Source: Streptomyces spirodelae (GTDB lineage Bacteria > Actinomycetota > Actinomycetes > Streptomycetales > Streptomycetaceae). Taken from it: a stretch of DNA of 64,000 nt. The translations under genes were made by a program, and so were the position numbers. The notes under the pieces were generated by a model. The model did not search any database and was not told the origin of the DNA. It worked only from the letters and a program-made list of their open reading frames with translations. Below, in pieces: positions 8,896 through 16,412 of the stretch; positions within the stretch are counted from its first letter, which is position 1; every line of letters begins with the position of its first letter. The DNA is taken from NCBI RefSeq assembly GCF_017676385.1, contig NZ_JAFFZN010000025.1, positions 62,001-126,000 of the forward strand, written 5' to 3'.

Positions 8896-9669
8896 TCACA
8901 GGCCGCCCGCGACCCTGAGTACGGCGCCCGAGGTGTAGGACGCCGCGTCGGAGAGCAGCCAGGCGACGGCGTCGGCGATCTCCTCCGGCTCGCCGGGGCG
9001 CCCGGCCGGGGTGATCCCGGCCTTCTTCCACGCCCTGTCCGGGTCGCCCATCTTGGCGTGCATCTCGGTCAGCACCGAACCCGGCTGTACGCAGTTGACG
9101 CGTACGCCCTCACCGCTGAACTCCTTGGCCAGCCCCACCGTCATGGCGTCTACGGCCGCTTTCGAGGCGGCGTAGTGCACATATTCACCGGGGGAGCCGA
9201 GGGTGGCGGCGCTGGAGGAGATGTTCACGATGGCGCCGCCGGACCCGCCGTACGCCGTGGACATCTCCCGCAAGGCACGACGCGCGCACAGCAGTGTGCC
9301 CGTCACGTTGACGTCCACCACCCGGCGCATCACCTCCGGCGACGTCTCGGTGAACCGGCCGAGTGGCCCGGAGACGCCCGCGTTGGCGACCAGCCCGGTG
9401 ACCGGACCGAGCGCTTCGCGCACGGTGCCGAAGAGGCGGTCCACGGCGTCGGCCTCGCTGATGTCCACCTGGACGGTGACGGCTTCGCCGCCTGCCTCGC
9501 GTACCACGGCCGCCGTACGGGCCGCGGCCTGCTCGTCGGTCGCGTAGCCGATGCCCAGGTGGTGGCCGTCCCGGGCGAGCCGCAGCGCTGTGGCGGCACC
9601 GATGCCGCGGCTGCCGCCGGTCACCACGGTGACCCGTTGCCGGGAGGCGGGGCTGAGGGGACGGGCCAT
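8896..9669 (-). CDS. SDR-family NAD(P)-dependent oxidoreductase
   Basis: 257 residues, classical short-chain dehydrogenase length. Cofactor motif TGGSRGIG at residues 17-24, NAGVSGPLG, catalytic Ser in NISSSAAT and the YxxxK pair in YVHYAASKAAV. The substrate is not identifiable; the FabG/glucose-1-dehydrogenase-like sequence fits a general carbonyl reductase. It starts at ATG 9669 after GGAGGACCCC. It is convergent with the sigma factor gene and divergent from the GntR regulator; a palindrome lies about 40 bases upstream of its start. Confidence 0.88.
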   Translation of the reverse strand: MARPLSPASRQRVTVVTGGSRGIGAATALRLARDGHHLGIGYATDEQAAARTAAVVREAGGEAVTVQVDISEADAVDRLFGTVREALGPVTGLVANAGVSGPLGRFTETSPEVMRRVVDVNVTGTLLCARRALREMSTAYGGSGGAIVNISSSAATLGSPGEYVHYAASKAAVDAMTVGLAKEFSGEGVRVNCVQPGSVLTEMHAKMGDPDRAWKKAGITPAGRPGEPEEIADAVAWLLSDAASYTSGAVLRVAGGL

Positions 9670-9709
9670 GGGGTCCTCCGGGCGTCGGTGACCGGTGGCG
9701 GTCGAGGGA

Positions 9710-9726
9710 TGATCGATGATCGATCA
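9710..9726. promoter_or_regulatory. palindromic operator candidate upstream of the SDR gene
   Basis: TGATCGAT-G-ATCGATCA, perfect 8-bp arms around one central base, 40 bp upstream of the SDR start and within the divergent SDR/gntR region. Length and symmetry are typical of a dimeric repressor site (TetR or MarR size). Confidence 0.5.
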
Positions 9727-9770
9727 AAGCACTCGCGCCGCAGGTCGGCAAGTGCCAGGGGCCAGGGGCA

Positions 9771-9805
9771 TTGGTCTTGACCAAGGGTGGGGGCCGTCCT
9801 ATGGT
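9771..9805 (+). promoter_or_regulatory. gntR promoter with overlapping DasR-like operator
   Basis: The inverted repeat TTGGTC-TT-GACCAA (9771-9784) overlaps a -35 hexamer TTGACC (9777-9782), which is 17 bp from a -10-like TATGGT (9800-9805). The core TGGTCTnGACCA equals the core of the DasR dre consensus that I recall from the HutC-type GntR literature, so the downstream GntR protein may repress itself here. Confidence 0.55.
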
Positions 9806-9897
9806 CTGGGCATACGCAAGAACCTTTAAAAAACAAGTGCACGTAAACACCGCCACACACACCGCCCGTTGGGCGCACGGGGATCGCGGAGGCAAGG

Positions 9898-10653
9898 GTG
9901 GGGACCACGCAGCTGGAGACGGTGCCGGAGCCGAAGTACTGGCACTTGAAGACGGTGCTCTCCGAGGCGCTCGACTCCGAGTTCACGGTCGGCGAGATCC
10001 TGCCGAACGAGCGCGAGCTGGCCGCCAGATTCGGCGTGGCCCGCGCGACGCTCCGTCAAGCCCTCGAACAGCTGGAGCTGGAGGGCCGCCTCCAGCGTCG
10101 CCGCGGCGTCGGCACCACCGTCGCGCCGCCCCGGATGGGCGTGGACGTCGGCTCCGAAGCCGGTCCGCACGCCTGGCCGGGCGCCCCGGGCGACGCCTGG
10201 CACACCGAGGAGCACCGGACGGCCCCCGCCCCGGCGCCGGTGGCCCGGATGCTCGGCGTGGCGCGTGACGCTGCCGTGCACGCGGTGCTCCGCAGCCGGA
10301 CCACCGGTGGCCAGCAGGTGGCCTCCGAGGTGCTGTACGTGCCGGCCGAGTCGGTCCCCGCCATTCCGGCCGGTGCCCAGGAGGAGCCGAACACAGCGGC
10401 CAGGGCCCGCGCTGTGCTGCGCGAACTCCACCGGCTCCAGCTCGCCGGGCAGGACCGTACGGTCGAGCTGGGCTCGGCGCGCGCCGACGACGCACGCCGG
10501 CTCGACCGGCTGCCCGGCGCCCCGGTGCTGGTCGTCACGACGCGGTACGTCGCCGAGGGCGGCACCGCCGCGGTCTCCGTCGCGACCTACCGCGCCGACA
10601 CCTGCCGGCTCTCGTTCAGCGACGGTGAGGACGTCTCGCTGCTGGCGAGCTGA
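9898..10653 (+). CDS. GntR/HutC-family transcriptional regulator (UTRA domain)
   Basis: 251 residues. The winged helix at about 10-80 (PNERELAARFGVARATLRQALEQLELEGRLQRRRGVGT, read in parts) is typical GntR. The C-terminal half is a UTRA effector domain ending with VATYRADTCRLSFSDGEDV. It is related to DasR/NagR-type regulators that respond to phosphorylated sugars or amino sugars; the actual ligand is unknown. It starts at GTG 9898 with GGAGG at 9888-9892. The ROK-family regulator that follows on the opposite strand also belongs to a sugar-sensing family, so the pair may relate to carbohydrate control. Confidence 0.88.
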   Translation: MGTTQLETVPEPKYWHLKTVLSEALDSEFTVGEILPNERELAARFGVARATLRQALEQLELEGRLQRRRGVGTTVAPPRMGVDVGSEAGPHAWPGAPGDAWHTEEHRTAPAPAPVARMLGVARDAAVHAVLRSRTTGGQQVASEVLYVPAESVPAIPAGAQEEPNTAARARAVLRELHRLQLAGQDRTVELGSARADDARRLDRLPGAPVLVVTTRYVAEGGTAAVSVATYRADTCRLSFSDGEDVSLLAS

Positions 10654-10655
10654 CT

Positions 10656-10699
10656 CAGAGCCGGGCCGACCCAGAGCCGGGCCGACCGGGGGCCGGTCG
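10656..10699. terminator. tandem 16-bp duplication plus hairpin between convergent genes
   Basis: CAGAGCCGGGCCGACC occurs twice head to tail (10656-10671, 10672-10687). The second copy runs into a hairpin CGACCGG-GGG-CCGGTCG (10683-10699). It lies just after the gntR stop and before the end of the convergent ROK gene, so a bidirectional terminator is likely. Confidence 0.5.
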
Positions 10700-10715
10700 C
10701 GGCTCGAGGCGGCCG

Positions 10716-11879
10716 TCAGCGCGCCGGCTCGGTCTCCTCCAGGGTGAACAGCTCGCTCTCCGCGTGGTCCAGGGCGACTCGCAGCGCCCCTGTCGCCACC
10801 GCCGTCTCGCCCAGCCGGGAGAGGGCCACCCGCGGCGGGCGCAGGCAGTAGCGCTCCAGTTCGGCGCGCAGCGGGTCCAGCACGCCGTCCAGCCCCGAGG
10901 CCCAGCCGCCGACCACCAGCAGCTCCGGGTCCAGCGCCAGCACCAGCGCCGCCACGTCGTGCACCAGCCGGGCCAGGAAGCGGTCCATCGCCCGGCGCGC
11001 CCGGTCGTCCCCGCCCCGGGCCCGCGCGAACACCTGGGCGACGGCGGCTTCGTCGAGCGGGTGCAGCGGCTCGTCCGTCGTGGACAGCAGCCGTTCGGGC
11101 CTGGCCTCCCTGCCGAGCAGGTGCAGCGCCCCGATCTCCCCGGCCGCACCGCCGAACCCACGGTGCAGCCGACCGCCGATCAGCGAACCCGCGCCAGGAC
11201 TCAGCCCCGCCAGCACCATCACCACATCGTCCACGCCGCGCGCCGCGCCCTTCCAGTGCTCGGCCAGCACCGCCGCGTTGGCGTCGTTCTCCACCAGCAC
11301 CGGGCAGCGGAACGACCGCCGCAGCCGCTCGCCCAGCGGCAGGCCCGTCCAGCCGGGCAGCGCCGTGCCCAGCCGCACCGTTCCGTCGGCCTCCACGATG
11401 CCGGGGGTGCCCACCCCGACCGCGCGCAGGGTGTCGCGCGCGGTGCCCGTCCTGCGCAGCAGTTCGGCGACGGTGGCGCGGATACGCTCCAGCCGCGCGT
11501 CGGCCTCCGCCGTCTCGACCACCTCTCTGGAGAGGGAGCCGGTGAGGCGGCCGGTCAGGTCCGAGAGGACGGCCGCCACCCGGTGCGGTCCGATCTCGAG
11601 CCCCAGCAGCTGGCCCGCCTCGGCACGGAAGCGGAATCTGCGCGCCGGGCGTCCCCGTCGTGCCGTACCGCCCGGCTCGTCGGCGGCCTCGGCCACCAGA
11701 CCCGCCTCGATCAGATCCTCGACCACGCCCTCGACCGTGGGCCGGGACAGCTCGGTGGCGTGCACCAGCTCGGTGAGGGTCAGCGCCGACGGGGTCGTGG
11801 TGCCGCGCAGCGCCCGCAACACGACCGTGGAGTTGATCCGCCGCAGCAGGGACGGGTCCCTTCCGGTCAGCCTGCTCAC
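10716..11879 (-). CDS. ROK-family transcriptional regulator
   Basis: 387 residues. An N-terminal winged helix (residues about 15-75, LTELVHATELSRPTVEGVVED) is fused to a ROK domain (about 90-380) with VGVGTPGIVEADGTVRLGT, VENDANAAVLAEHW and GFGGAAGEIGALH. The cysteine-rich zinc motif of ROK sugar kinases (CxCGxxGCLE) is missing after GEIGALHLLG, and the phosphate-1 motif is degenerate. It is therefore a NagC/XylR-like regulator and probably not a kinase. It starts with GTG at 11879. The regulated genes are not evident in the window. Confidence 0.88.
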   Translation of the reverse strand: MSRLTGRDPSLLRRINSTVVLRALRGTTTPSALTLTELVHATELSRPTVEGVVEDLIEAGLVAEAADEPGGTARRGRPARRFRFRAEAGQLLGLEIGPHRVAAVLSDLTGRLTGSLSREVVETAEADARLERIRATVAELLRRTGTARDTLRAVGVGTPGIVEADGTVRLGTALPGWTGLPLGERLRRSFRCPVLVENDANAAVLAEHWKGAARGVDDVVMVLAGLSPGAGSLIGGRLHRGFGGAAGEIGALHLLGREARPERLLSTTDEPLHPLDEAAVAQVFARARGGDDRARRAMDRFLARLVHDVAALVLALDPELLVVGGWASGLDGVLDPLRAELERYCLRPPRVALSRLGETAVATGALRVALDHAESELFTLEETEPAR

Positions 11880-12033
11880 GCTCCGCCTCCCTGCCTGTGC
11901 GCGTGGGGCGGATCGTAACCGCTGTGGGGAGTCACGGCGAGCGGCCGGGGTACTCCGGCCGACCCCACGGTGACGCCCTGCGTCCCCATCGGCCGTTCAA
12001 CCGGCTGTCAGTGCCGGGAGGTTGACTGTTCTC

Positions 12034-12444
12034 ATGCGACTCGCACAGCATCTCGCCGCCATCGGCAGCCTGCAGGCCGAGCCCGCCGCCCAGGCCGCCG
12101 TCTTACGCACGGCCGACCCGGACCCCGAGGGCGACCCTGTCGCGCTGCTGGAGGCCGAGCAGGAAGTGCGGGCCGACCACGAGGCGCTGGTCGTGCTGCT
12201 GTCCCAGCAGTGGGGCGAGCCGGAGACCGTCGATCTCGACGCGCTGCTGCTGGCAGCCGCCGAGGGGAAGCCGCTGCCCGAACCCGAGCGCACGCTGTGC
12301 TGGCGCGTCGCCCAGCTGTCCGTGTGGCGCGTGGACCAGCGCTGGATGGGCGTCGGCCTGGCCCGCCGCGGTGAGGAGATACCGCTGCAACTGCTCGCGG
12401 CGGTGGGGGAGCCGGGCAGGAGCGCGGTCTCAGTCCTCGGCTGA
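12034..12444 (+). CDS. conserved hypothetical protein with a TTA codon
   Basis: 136 residues, helical, acidic, with no signal peptide or recognised domain; WRVAQLSVWRVDQRWMGVGL is the most distinctive segment. ATG 12034 is 12 bases after GGGAGG; a TTG at 12022 is too close to that site. Codon 24 is TTA (12103-12105), one of only two TTA codons noticed in real genes of the window, so translation should depend on the bldA leucyl-tRNA. Its last bases overlap the end of the convergent DNA glycosylase gene. Confidence 0.6.
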   Translation: MRLAQHLAAIGSLQAEPAAQAAVLRTADPDPEGDPVALLEAEQEVRADHEALVVLLSQQWGEPETVDLDALLLAAAEGKPLPEPERTLCWRVAQLSVWRVDQRWMGVGLARRGEEIPLQLLAAVGEPGRSAVSVLG

Positions 12445-12984
12445 GGCGCTCACCCGCAGCTTGCCGAACTCCTCGGCCAGCGCCGCGGGCGTGTAGTGCG
12501 CGTTGAGCCCGCTGGGGTTGGGCAGCACCCACACCGGCACCCCGCCGACCAGCCGCTCCTGCGGCCCCACAGCAGCGGCCGGCTCGTCGAAGGCGGCGCG
12601 GTAGGCCGTTATGCCCAGCACCGCCAGCCACTTCGGTCGCAGCCGCGCCATCTTCGCCTCCAGCTGTCGGCCGCCCTCGGTGAACTCCGTGCGGGTCAGC
12701 TCATCGGCACGCGCCGTCGCCCGTGCGACGACGTTGGTGATGCCCAGCCCGTACGACAGCAGCTCACGCTCCTCGTCCGGGCGCAGCCTGCGCGGGGTGA
12801 ACTCGGAGGCGTGCAGTGCGGGCCAGAAGCGATTGCCGGGGCGGGCGAAGTGGTGCCCCGTCGCCGCCGAGAGCAGCCCCGGGTTGATGCCGCAGAACAG
12901 CACCCGCAGCCCCTCGGCGGCCACATCGGGCACCAGCTTGCCGCGGGCCGCCTCCAGCTCCTGCTTGGTGAACCGCGGACTCAG
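12430..12984 (-). CDS. mug: mismatch-specific uracil-DNA glycosylase
   Basis: 184 residues if started at the CTG at 12984. It contains the MUG/TDG motifs FCGINPGLLSAATGHHF (active-site GINPG, then ARPGNRFWP) and VLPNPSGLNAHYT near the C-terminus, so it removes uracil or thymine opposite G in DNA repair. No ATG or GTG lies between the in-frame purB overlap and the conserved region. CTG 12984 follows GGGAGC by 6 bases and overlaps the purB stop (CTGA), implying translational coupling; GTG 12933 would remove conserved residues. The start is therefore uncertain, the family is not. Confidence 0.82.
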   Translation of the reverse strand: MSPRFTKQELEAARGKLVPDVAAEGLRVLFCGINPGLLSAATGHHFARPGNRFWPALHASEFTPRRLRPDEERELLSYGLGITNVVARATARADELTRTEFTEGGRQLEAKMARLRPKWLAVLGITAYRAAFDEPAAAVGPQERLVGGVPVWVLPNPSGLNAHYTPAALAEEFGKLRVSASAED

Positions 12985-14411
12985 AGGATCGCTCCCGGAC
13001 GGTAGGCGGCGGCCTCGGGGTGCAGCTCGGCGACCTCCTGGACTCGGCTGACCACTTCGGCCGTCTGCGCTGCGGCAGCGCCGGTGAACGACAGCCGGTC
13101 CGCCATCAGCTCGCCGAGCGCCGCGCGGTCCAGCGGGATGCGCGAGTCCGCCGCCAGCCGGTCCAGCAGCTCGTTGTGCTCGGCGCCCTCGCGCATCGCC
13201 AGCGCGGACGCCACCGCGTGCTCCTTGATCACCTCGTGTGCCACCTCCCGGCCGACCCCGGCGCGCACGGCGCCCATCAGCACCTTGGTGGTGGCCAGGA
13301 ACGGCAGGTAGCGGTCGAGCTCCCGGGAGACCACGGCAGGGAAGACACCGAACTCGTCCAGCACCGTCAAGAACGTCTCCAGCATCCCGTCGAAGGCGAA
13401 GAACGCGTCCGGCAGTGCCACGCGCCGTACCACCGAGCAGGACACATCGCCCTCGTTCCACTGGTCACCAGCCAGCTCGCCCGCCATGGAGGCGTAGCCG
13501 CGCAGGATCACCATGAGGCCGTTGACGCGCTCGCAGGAGCGGGTGTTCATCTTGTGCGGCATCGCCGAGGAGCCGACCTGCCCCTCCTTGAAGCCCTCGG
13601 TCACCAGCTCCTGGCCCGCCATCAGCCGGATCGTCTTGGCCAGCGACGAGGGGGCACCTGCGAGCTGCACCAGCGCGGTGACCACCTCGTGGTCCAGCGA
13701 GCGCGGGTAGACCTGCCCGACGGAGGTGAACACGCGGCCGAAGCCGAGGTGCTCGGCGATCCTCCGCTCCAGGTCGGTCAGCCGCTCCTGGTCACCCCCG
13801 AGCAGGTCCAGCATGTCCTGCGCGGTGCCGACCGGGCCCTTGATGCCGCGCAGCGGGTAGCGGCGCAGCAGCTCCTCCAGCCGCTCGAAGGCGACCAGCA
13901 GCTCGTCGGCGCCGGTCGCGAACCGCTTGCCCAGCGTGGTGGCCTGTGCGGCGACGTTGTGCGAGCGGCCGGCCATCACCAGCGCCGCGTGCTCGCCCGC
14001 CAGCGAGCCCAGCCGGTGCAGCAGCGCGACCGTACGGTCGCGGGCCAGCTCCAGGGAGAGGCGGATCTGCAGCTGCTCGACGTTCTCCGTGAGGTCGCGC
14101 GAGGTCATGCCCTTGTGGACGTGCTCGTGGCCGGCCAGCGCGTTGAACTCCTCGATCCGCGCCTTCACGTCGTGCCGCGTGATCTTCTCGCGCTCCGCGA
14201 TCGAGGCGAGGTCGACGTTCTCGACCACCCGCTCGTAGTCGGCCAGTGCCTCGTCCGGCACGGCGATGCCCAGGTCCCGCTGCGCCTTGAGGACGGCGAG
14301 CCACAGCCGCCGCTCCAGCACGATCTTCGACTCCGGGGACCAGATGCGGACCAGTTCGGGGGAGGCGTAGCGGGACGCCAGGACGTTCGGGATGCGCGGC
14401 TTGTCACTCAC
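12981..14411 (-). CDS. purB: adenylosuccinate lyase
   Basis: 476 residues. It carries the fumarase/aspartase superfamily signature GSSAMPHKMNTR and the upstream motif GMTSRDLTENVEQLQ. It catalyses two steps of purine synthesis: SAICAR to AICAR plus fumarate, and adenylosuccinate to AMP plus fumarate. The start is GTG 14411 (VSDKPRIPNVLASRY), giving the normal family length; the frame is open further upstream through a hairpin element that is not coding. The gene ends in a 4-base overlap with the DNA glycosylase gene. Confidence 0.96.
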   Translation of the reverse strand: MSDKPRIPNVLASRYASPELVRIWSPESKIVLERRLWLAVLKAQRDLGIAVPDEALADYERVVENVDLASIAEREKITRHDVKARIEEFNALAGHEHVHKGMTSRDLTENVEQLQIRLSLELARDRTVALLHRLGSLAGEHAALVMAGRSHNVAAQATTLGKRFATGADELLVAFERLEELLRRYPLRGIKGPVGTAQDMLDLLGGDQERLTDLERRIAEHLGFGRVFTSVGQVYPRSLDHEVVTALVQLAGAPSSLAKTIRLMAGQELVTEGFKEGQVGSSAMPHKMNTRSCERVNGLMVILRGYASMAGELAGDQWNEGDVSCSVVRRVALPDAFFAFDGMLETFLTVLDEFGVFPAVVSRELDRYLPFLATTKVLMGAVRAGVGREVAHEVIKEHAVASALAMREGAEHNELLDRLAADSRIPLDRAALGELMADRLSFTGAAAAQTAEVVSRVQEVAELHPEAAAYRPGAIL

Positions 14412-14465
14412 GTCGCCCGAGTCTACGGGCCGCTGCGCGGTGTCTGGACCGCCCCTCGCGGGAGG

Positions 14466-14498
14466 GGTGCCCCCCTTGCTCGAAGAGCTTGGGGGAGC
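14466..14498. repeat. dispersed Streptomyces-type hairpin element
   Basis: CCCCC-TT-GCTC-GAA-GAGC-TT-GGGGG forms a stem interrupted by a TT/TT mismatch. Sequences of this form recur between genes in Streptomyces genomes. It sits between the SGNH hydrolase gene and purB, so it may end the hydrolase transcript. Confidence 0.5.
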
Positions 14499-14533
14499 AG
14501 GGTCGGCAAGCGCAGCCCCCATGCCGGGTGCGC

Positions 14534-15334
14534 CTACATGGGGGCCAGCTCCGGCCGTTTGGGGGTGCGGCCGTCGCCGGAGGAGCGGCCGGTGAGGCGG
14601 CGCCCGATCCACGGCAGCAGATGGATGCGGGCGAACCGCAGGTCCGCGGCCCGGCGCGCGGGCCAGGAGGGTGGGGCCGCAGGGGGCAGCGGGGCGTTCC
14701 AGTCGGACTCGGCGGGCAGCCCGAGGCGTTGCCAGACGGCCTCGGCCACCCGCCGGTGCCCCTCATCGGTGAGGTGCAGCCGGTCGTCCGCCCACATCCT
14801 CGGGTCGCCCAATGCCTCCGAGGCGAAGAGGTCCACCACCACAGCGCCGTACCGGCCGGCCAGGTCCTCGATGAAGTCGAACAGCTGCTCCATCCGGGGC
14901 CGGTAGCGCTCCAGTACCGGGCCGCGCCGGCCCGGGCTGCGCATCAGCACCAGCGTGCCGCAGGAGGGCGCGAGCGTGGCGACCGACTCCTCCAGCAGCG
15001 CGCACACCCGCGCGGTGTCGCAGCCCGGCCGCAGGACGTCGTTGAGGCCGCCCACCAGCGTCACAAGGTCGGCCTTCATCGCGGCGGCCGGGGCGATCTG
15101 GTCGGCCGTGATCTGTCCGATGAGCTTGCCGCGCACCGCGAGGTTCGCGTACCGGAACCCGGGCTCCAATTCCGCCAGCCGGGCCGCCAGCAGGTCGGCC
15201 CAGCCCCGGTAGCTGCCGTCCGGCAGTACGTCCGACATGCCCTCGGTGAAGGAGTCGCCGAGGGCGACGAAGGAGCGGAAGGCGGGAGACGGTTGAGTGC
15301 CTTCCGGGGAGGCGGTGATCGCTGCACTGGTCAC
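14534..15334 (-). CDS. SGNH/GDSL hydrolase
   Basis: 266 residues. Block I FVALGDSFTEGMSD (nucleophile Ser), block II Gly in LAVRGKLIG, block III VGGLNDVLRPG and block V DDRLHLTDEGH (catalytic Asp and His) are all present, so this is an active SGNH esterase or lipase type enzyme. No export signal is visible, so it probably acts in the cytoplasm. It is on the same strand as purB, about 120 bases upstream, with a hairpin between them. Confidence 0.9.
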   Translation of the reverse strand: MTSAAITASPEGTQPSPAFRSFVALGDSFTEGMSDVLPDGSYRGWADLLAARLAELEPGFRYANLAVRGKLIGQITADQIAPAAAMKADLVTLVGGLNDVLRPGCDTARVCALLEESVATLAPSCGTLVLMRSPGRRGPVLERYRPRMEQLFDFIEDLAGRYGAVVVDLFASEALGDPRMWADDRLHLTDEGHRRVAEAVWQRLGLPAESDWNAPLPPAAPPSWPARRAADLRFARIHLLPWIGRRLTGRSSGDGRTPKRPELAPM

Positions 15335-15401
15335 GGTCGCCGATGGTATCCGGTTGCCCGGAGCAACGACTGCCCGCCCAGTGCAACGACCTCCGGTGGG
15401 G

Positions 15402-16412
15402 CTACGCCTGCCCCACCAGCTCCCGCAGCACGTCCTCCATCGTCACCACGCCCGTCGCGCGCCCGTCCGGCCCGGTGACGGCCGCCAGATGGGTGCCGCT
15501 GGAGCGCATCGCGGCCAGCACGTCGTCCAGCGGCAGCGAGGCGCGCACGCGGGCGATGGGGCGCATCGCCGTCAGCGGGAACGGTGCCTCCCGGGGCGCG
15601 GCGTCCAGCGCGTCCTTGACGTGCAGATAGCCCAGCACGCGCCCGTCGTCGTCCACCACGGGGAAGCGGGAGAAGCCGGACCGCGCCGAGAGGTTCTCCA
15701 GCCCCTCGGGCGTCACGCCACGGCCTGCCGTGACCACCTTGGGCAGCGGCTGCGCCACATCGCCGATCGGTCGCCTGCCCAGCTCCAGCGCGTCCCGCAG
15801 CCGCTCGGTCGAGCGGTCGTCCAGCAGCCCCGCCTCACTGGAGTCGGCCACCATCTGTGCCAGGTCGTCGTCCGAGAACGCGGCCTCGACCTCGTTCCTG
15901 GGCTCGACCCGGATCAGTTTGAGCAGCCCGTTGGCGAAGGAGTTCACGGCGAAGATCACCGGGCGCAGCGCCCGCGACAGCGCCACCAGCGGCGGACCCA
16001 GCAGCAGCGCAGCACGCTCGGGACCGGCCAGTGCGATGTTCTTGGGCACCATCTCGCCCAGCAGCATGTGCAGGTAGGTGGCCAGCGACAGCGCGATGAC
16101 GAAGGAGACACCGTGTGCCACGCCGTCGGCCACGCCCATCGCATGGAAGACCGGCTCCAGCAGGTGCGCGATCGCCGGCTCGGCCACGGCGCCGAGCACC
16201 AGGGTGCACAGCGTGATCCCGAGCTGGGCGGCGGCCAGCATCTGCGACACATGCTCCAGGCCCCACAGCACCTTGCGGGCCCTCTTGTCGCCGTCCTCGA
16301 CCAGCGGTTCGATCTGGGCGCGCCGCACCGAGATCAGGGAGAACTCGGCGCCGACGAAGAACGCGTTGGCGACCAGCGTCAGCAGTCCGAGCAGGAGCTG
16401 GAGTACCGTCAT
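15402..16412 (-). CDS. CNNM/DUF21 membrane protein with CBS pair (short paralogue)
   Basis: 336 residues. The N-terminal DUF21 domain has three to four membrane segments (LLLGLLTLVANAFFVGAEFS, then ITLCTLVLGAVAEPAI and a third around VSFVIALSLATYL). It is followed by a CBS pair at about 205-335. The C-terminal CorC_HlyC domain of the family is missing. CNNM/CorC proteins are linked to Mg or other cation export. It begins inside the last bases of the longer paralogue (ATGA overlap at 16409-16412), so the two are translationally coupled and may form a heteromer. Confidence 0.88.
   Translation of the reverse strand: MTVLQLLLGLLTLVANAFFVGAEFSLISVRRAQIEPLVEDGDKRARKVLWGLEHVSQMLAAAQLGITLCTLVLGAVAEPAIAHLLEPVFHAMGVADGVAHGVSFVIALSLATYLHMLLGEMVPKNIALAGPERAALLLGPPLVALSRALRPVIFAVNSFANGLLKLIRVEPRNEVEAAFSDDDLAQMVADSSEAGLLDDRSTERLRDALELGRRPIGDVAQPLPKVVTAGRGVTPEGLENLSARSGFSRFPVVDDDGRVLGYLHVKDALDAAPREAPFPLTAMRPIARVRASLPLDDVLAAMRSSGTHLAAVTGPDGRATGVVTMEDVLRELVGQA

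Noticed and set aside
10716..11879. ROK protein as a sugar kinase
   Set aside because: The zinc-binding cysteine motif is missing and a DNA-binding domain is fused at the N-terminus; regulator is the better call.
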